Shown here piece after piece: positions 4,473 through 7,059 of a DNA stretch of 7,059 nt (the stretch's first letter is position 1; each line of letters opens with the position of its first letter). Below the pieces are notes generated by a model, which made no database searches, was not told the DNA's origin, and saw only the letters and a program-made list of their open reading frames with translations. The position numbers and the translations under genes are program-made. The stretch spans positions 1 through 7,059 of the forward strand of contig JAYUOV010000002.1 in NCBI GenBank assembly GCA_043760535.1. The letters are read 5' to 3'. This DNA is from JAZKFT01 sp043760535 (GTDB lineage Bacteria > Bacteroidota > Bacteroidia > Chitinophagales > Chitinophagaceae).

Positions 4473-5423
4473 ATGATAATAGGCTTAGACATGATGGGTG
4501 GCGACTTCGCTCCGCTGCAAGCAGTGAAAGGTATAGCAGCCTACCTTGAAACAAAATCTGACCCTGCTGATAGTGCCCATTTATTTTTAATAGGAGATGA
4601 AGCCCAATTAATCGAATTACTTGTAGCCTACGATATCCCAGCTTCTATCTATACCATTGTAGCATCCACACAGGTAATAGAAATGAATGAGCATCCTACA
4701 AAAGCCCTAAAAGAAAAGCCAGACTCTTCTATTGCCAAAGGCTTTGGGCTGTTAAAAACAGGCGTAATTGATTCTTTTATAAGTGCGGGTAATACGGGTG
4801 CAATGCTGGTAGGTACCATGTTTTCTATAAAAACAATTGAGGGAGTGATGCGGCCTACCGTTTCTACCATTGTTCCAAGAGAGAATGGCAAAACAGGGCT
4901 GATATTAGATGTTGGTATTAATGCAGATTGTAAGCCGGAAATGCTGAACCAGTTTGCCACACTTGGTGCTGGCTATGCCCAATACATTCTGGATATTGAA
5001 AACCCAACTGTTGGCCTCATTAATATTGGAGAAGAGGAAGGAAAAGGCAATATGCTTACACAGGCTACATTTCCTTTATTAAAAGAAAATAAAGCCATCA
5101 ATTTTATAGGAAATATTGAAGGTCGTGATATTTTGGGCGACAAAGCAGATGTTATGATTTGTGATGGTTTTACCGGAAACATACTTTTAAAATTACTTGA
5201 ATCGTTGCACCCTATTACCGAAAGGCAAGGAATCCATCACCCATATTTTGATCGGTTTAATTTTGAACAGTATGGCGGAACGCCTGTTTTGGGTGTTCAA
5301 AAGCCAGTTATTTTAGGTCATGGTATTAGTGGTGCGGAAGCTTTTAAAAATATGATTTTTGTAGCTGAAAAAATGATTAACAGTGGAATGTTACATAAAA
5401 TGCAAGAAAAATTTACAGTATAG
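4473..5423 (+). CDS. plsX: Phosphate acyltransferase PlsX
   Basis: PlsX turns acyl-ACP and phosphate into acyl-phosphate, the acyl donor for PlsY in the first step of membrane phospholipid synthesis; it is a peripheral enzyme at the inner membrane. The 316 residues carry the family motifs in order: IIGLDMMGGDFAP at 2-14, SAGNTGA at 104-110, RPTVSTIVP at 127-135, LDVGINADC at 145-153, GLINIGEEEGKG at 181-192, GNIEGRDI at 213-220, DVMICDGFTGN at 226-236, and YGGTPVLG with GHGIS at 267-285. It is shorter than the E. coli and Bacillus proteins because the segment after GNILLK is brief, which I recall as normal in Bacteroidota. The ATG at 4473 starts exactly at the conserved first strand. The gene usually next in this cluster, fabH, is absent; a 200-base gap and an unrelated VOC gene follow instead. 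Confidence 0.96.
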   Translation: MIIGLDMMGGDFAPLQAVKGIAAYLETKSDPADSAHLFLIGDEAQLIELLVAYDIPASIYTIVASTQVIEMNEHPTKALKEKPDSSIAKGFGLLKTGVIDSFISAGNTGAMLVGTMFSIKTIEGVMRPTVSTIVPRENGKTGLILDVGINADCKPEMLNQFATLGAGYAQYILDIENPTVGLINIGEEEGKGNMLTQATFPLLKENKAINFIGNIEGRDILGDKADVMICDGFTGNILLKLLESLHPITERQGIHHPYFDRFNFEQYGGTPVLGVQKPVILGHGISGAEAFKNMIFVAEKMINSGMLHKMQEKFTV

Positions 5424-5439
5424 CATCATTCGTTTAGAG

Positions 5440-5455
5440 CAAAATGCACATTTTG
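5440..5455. repeat. Short inverted repeat downstream of plsX
   Basis: CAAAATG at 5440-5446 and CATTTTG at 5449-5455 are exact reverse complements two bases apart. As RNA it would form a six-pair stem with loop GCAC. No T run follows directly (TTATAAG comes next), so it is a poor terminator; it could be an operator or an RNA 3' end stem. Confidence 0.3.
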
Positions 5456-5534
5456 TTATAAGTAAGCTACGTGTTTTTTTGGGAAACGGATTTATTAAAA
5501 AAATCAGATAAGAATGAATTATTTATAAAAATAG

Positions 5535-5551
5535 ATTAGCGACTAATTTTT
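5535..5551 (+). terminator. Weak terminator-like hairpin between plsX and the VOC gene
   Basis: ATTAG at 5535-5539 pairs with CTAAT at 5543-5547 across a three-base loop, running into T's to 5551, with an A run on the left side. The stem is short and AT-rich, so stability is doubtful. It is the best candidate end for the plsX transcript in the 200-base gap (5424-5623). A further small dyad ATGGC-ATA-GCCAT lies at 5585-5597. Confidence 0.25.
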
Positions 5552-5623
5552 AGCATTTTTAGTTTTCAGTAATCCATTTAGTTTATGGCATAGCCATGCT
5601 TTTATCAATTGTAAAATTACCAA

Positions 5624-5962
5624 ATGACCTCTATTCCTGTTATCCCTTCGCTTGATTTACAACGCAGTACGGAGTTTTACAAACAATATTTTAGCTGTAG
5701 TGCTGAATGGTTTGATGAATATGTAGTGCTGTATAACGCCGAACATTTCAGGCTACATTTATGGAAAAGTACCGAACATTATTTGTGCATTAATAGTGGC
5801 TTTTATTTGCGTGTAAAAGATGTAGAAGCTATGTTCGAAAAGCTCAATATTCCTGGCGTAATACACCCCAATGGTCAGTTGGAAACCAAACCTTGGGGCA
5901 TGAGGGAATTCGCTATAACTGACCCCGACGGAAATCTGATTCGCATTGGGCAGCAACAGTAA
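5624..5962 (+). CDS. VOC superfamily protein, bleomycin-resistance-protein-like
   Basis: A 112-residue protein of the vicinal oxygen chelate fold, built of two beta-alpha-beta-beta-beta modules. Module one has IPVIPSLDLQRSTEFYK at 4-20 and FRLHLW at 42-47; module two has FYLRVKDVEAMFEKL at 60-74 and WGMREFAITDPDGNLIRIG at 91-109. The PWG-x-REF-x-x-x-DPDGN tail is typical of bleomycin-binding proteins and their unstudied relatives, which sequester a ligand rather than catalyse. Where metal-dependent glyoxalases and dioxygenases have a glutamate in the last strand (NLIEF), this one has Arg107, which argues against a classic metal site. Drug binding is not shown; chromosomal relatives are mostly of unknown function. 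It ends six bases before the stop of the convergent secreted-protein gene. Confidence 0.85.
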   Translation: MTSIPVIPSLDLQRSTEFYKQYFSCSAEWFDEYVVLYNAEHFRLHLWKSTEHYLCINSGFYLRVKDVEAMFEKLNIPGVIHPNGQLETKPWGMREFAITDPDGNLIRIGQQQ

Positions 5963-5968
5963 AGTGTC

Positions 5969-6691
5969 TTACCGAACTTCTTTTAATTCAATAGTCCAGC
6001 CAAGATTCATGCGAATAATAAGCGGATTACTAGAAGAATTATGAACCCAAATTTCTTTAGATCCGGTACCATCTTTTTTATTGTTTATTAAAAAAGCTTC
6101 TACACCCACCATTTCTCCTTTAAATTTTATAGTGTGTTCTATTGCATCTTCTTCGGGTCGGTAAAATAGTTCTGGAGCGGCATCGTCCATCGTCATCATA
6201 GTTTGGCGTTTGGGCATATCGTCGTAAAATGCATCGTAACAGAGCCAAATGGTGCTGGCATCGGTAAGGTTTAGTTCGCCGCCGGCAAACTGATTCATAT
6301 ATTTTCTGGAAGAGTGAAAAGCACCAGGAGAAATTTTTACACGACCGGTTTTGCTTACAGGTGCTGTCATTTCGTAGTTAAAGTCAATGCCTTTATCGTA
6401 ATCAAACCCATTGATAGCAACGATAAAATCGTATTCTTTTCCGTTAGCATTTACATGATACACAAGCTTGTCGCCTTTTTTAAGGTCGTAAGTAAATGTA
6501 GCTTCATCTTTCAATACACTTAAACTCAGGTTGAGTGTTTTGGCGGCACCCAATGCCATCTTTTTTGTCTTTTTTACTTTACTGGTTTTTTTCTTGGTGG
6601 CCACTTTAGCCTTTGGCTTGGCTTTTTGGGCTATAGAACTACCGGTAAATAACAGACTAAAAGCAAGTAAGGTGATCAGAATTTTTTTCAT
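5969..6691 (-). CDS. Secreted protein of unknown function with a lysine-rich N-terminal linker
   Basis: I do not recognise the family. The 240-residue product begins with a signal peptide (MKKILITLLAFSLLFTGSSIAQ, likely cut after Ala21 or Gln22). A segment at 23-44 follows in which 12 of 22 residues are lysine, with Ala, Thr, Val, Pro and Ser between. The rest (about 52-240) looks like a soluble beta-rich domain, with repeated strand-like segments such as ATFTYDLKKGDKLVYHV at 64-80, DFNYEMTAP at 103-111, HTIKFKGEMVGVEAFLI at 186-202 and NPLIIRMNLGWTIEL at 222-236. No catalytic motif is evident and there is a single cysteine (151). No lipobox is present, so periplasmic or extracellular location is expected. 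A -7-like TACTTTAG (6711-6704, minus strand) lies 12 bases before the start. Single-gene unit; the serine hydrolase upstream is 158 bases away. Confidence 0.8.
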   Translation of the reverse strand: MKKILITLLAFSLLFTGSSIAQKAKPKAKVATKKKTSKVKKTKKMALGAAKTLNLSLSVLKDEATFTYDLKKGDKLVYHVNANGKEYDFIVAINGFDYDKGIDFNYEMTAPVSKTGRVKISPGAFHSSRKYMNQFAGGELNLTDASTIWLCYDAFYDDMPKRQTMMTMDDAAPELFYRPEEDAIEHTIKFKGEMVGVEAFLINNKKDGTGSKEIWVHNSSSNPLIIRMNLGWTIELKEVR

Positions 6692-6849
6692 GCTAATTTT
6701 TTTCTAAAGTAATTGTTTTCGTTTTGTAATAACGTCAGCAGGCATCATTAAATTTTATTGGTGAAAATTGAAACTCGTTTTCACAATAAATTGCTTGAAA
6801 TAAATAATCGTAGAAAAAAGAAATGAGCAAGATTGTAGCACCCATCTAT
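6692..6849 (-). other. Intergenic region with an AU-rich stem
   Basis: No gene was seen here. GTGAAAA at 6761-6767 and TTTTCAC at 6778-6784 form a seven-pair stem with a ten-base loop. It can be extended to ATTG/CAAT by bulging one G. Read on the minus strand it lies after the serine hydrolase stop but is followed by AATAAAATTT rather than a clean T run, so it is at best a weak terminator. A possible -7 box for the secreted-protein gene is at 6704-6711 (7 of 8). Confidence 0.3.
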
Positions 6850-7059
6850 TTAATACTTCATTGCCAATTTTAGTTTACCCCACAGTTCGGTATCAAAACT
6901 AGAAGGCCCAAGCGGATTGGCACCTGCATCATCGCCAAGCCTTACTACTACTACATCAAGGCTGGGTATTACATAAATTTTCTTATCATCTTTACCCAAT
7001 GCCATATACATATCTGCCGGGGCACTGGTATTTAGCTGCACAGGAAAAGCGGTTTGGAA
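6850..7059 (-). CDS. Serine hydrolase of the class C beta-lactamase fold (C-terminal 69 residues)
   Basis: Only the end of this gene lies in the window; the frame is open to the right edge. The visible residues run from FQTAFPVQLNTSAPADMYMALGK to LKLAMKY. The block MALGKDDKKIYVIPSLDVVVVRLGDDAG is the C-terminal strand region of beta-lactamase-related serine hydrolases (PF00144 type), where a glycine-rich loop is followed by IYVIP-x-LDxVVVR. The catalytic SxxK and YxN motifs would be upstream and cannot be seen. Such proteins in Bacteroidota are usually exported esterases, peptidases or DD-peptidase relatives rather than true beta-lactamases. A GTG at 7041 is an internal valine, not a start. 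Confidence 0.85.
   Translation of the reverse strand, partial: FQTAFPVQLNTSAPADMYMALGKDDKKIYVIPSLDVVVVRLGDDAGANPLGPSSFDTELWGKLKLAMKY

Noticed and set aside
4649..5182. Minus-strand frames of 103 and 69 codons within plsX
   Set aside because: They are opposite a full-length PlsX with all its motifs.
5544..5567. TAATTTTT and TAGTTTTC as VOC gene promoter boxes
   Set aside because: Both miss the final G and have no TTG partner; they are not better than chance in this AT-rich gap.
6314..6523. Plus-strand frame of 69 codons
   Set aside because: It is antisense to the secreted protein, whose signal peptide and even composition make it the real gene.
7039..7041. GTG as start of a 63-residue protein
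   Set aside because: The frame continues open to the window edge and the residues match the C-terminal end of a larger serine hydrolase, so this is an internal valine.
1..7059. CRISPR arrays, tRNA/rRNA genes, insertion sequences
   Set aside because: No regularly spaced repeats, cloverleaf features, rRNA segments or transposase-like frames were seen on either strand.

Overview
The window looks like chromosomal DNA from a Bacteroidota bacterium, most likely of the Chitinophagaceae type. Four things point there. The mitochondrial-type aconitase, the short PlsX and the zinc-ligand-free L32 fit that phylum. A 73-residue PspC-like protein of a kind common there is present. Start sites are A-rich with little Shine-Dalgarno sequence. 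At least one upstream element matches the phylum's TAnnTTTG -7 box exactly. This assignment rests on protein resemblance from memory, not on a search.

Layout from left to right. Positions 1-1382 (minus) hold the first 460 codons of aconitase, cut by the window edge. Just upstream on the same strand lies an AT-rich two-gene unit: an ABC/OLD-type ATPase (2993-2058) whose end overlaps the GTG start of a TOPRIM/DUF3226-like protein (2065-1397) by 8 bases. The TOPRIM gene stops 14 bases before aconitase starts. A small PspC-domain membrane protein (3061-3282, plus) diverges from the ATPase. After a 220-base gap with several inverted repeats and a good promoter -7 box comes the conserved cluster yceD (DUF177) - rpmF (L32) - plsX, on the plus strand. 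Then follow a VOC/bleomycin-resistance-like protein (plus), and convergent to it a secreted lysine-rich protein of unknown function (minus). The last 69 codons of a beta-lactamase-fold serine hydrolase (minus) run off the right edge.

Most of this is housekeeping: TCA cycle, ribosome assembly and phospholipid synthesis. The yceD-rpmF-plsX block has unusual intergenic structure: a 15-base exact repeat before plsX and before a 7-codon ORF in the rpmF leader, and a -7-like box that shares a base with a terminator hairpin. The strongest candidate for a little-described system is the ATPase-TOPRIM pair. Its architecture (separate ATPase followed by separate TOPRIM protein) resembles OLD-family anti-phage systems of the PARIS (AriA-AriB) kind, but the TOPRIM protein is a shorter DUF3226-like version, and the pair sits directly ahead of a central metabolic gene. 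A defence role is inference. No RNA genes, CRISPR arrays or insertion sequences were seen.
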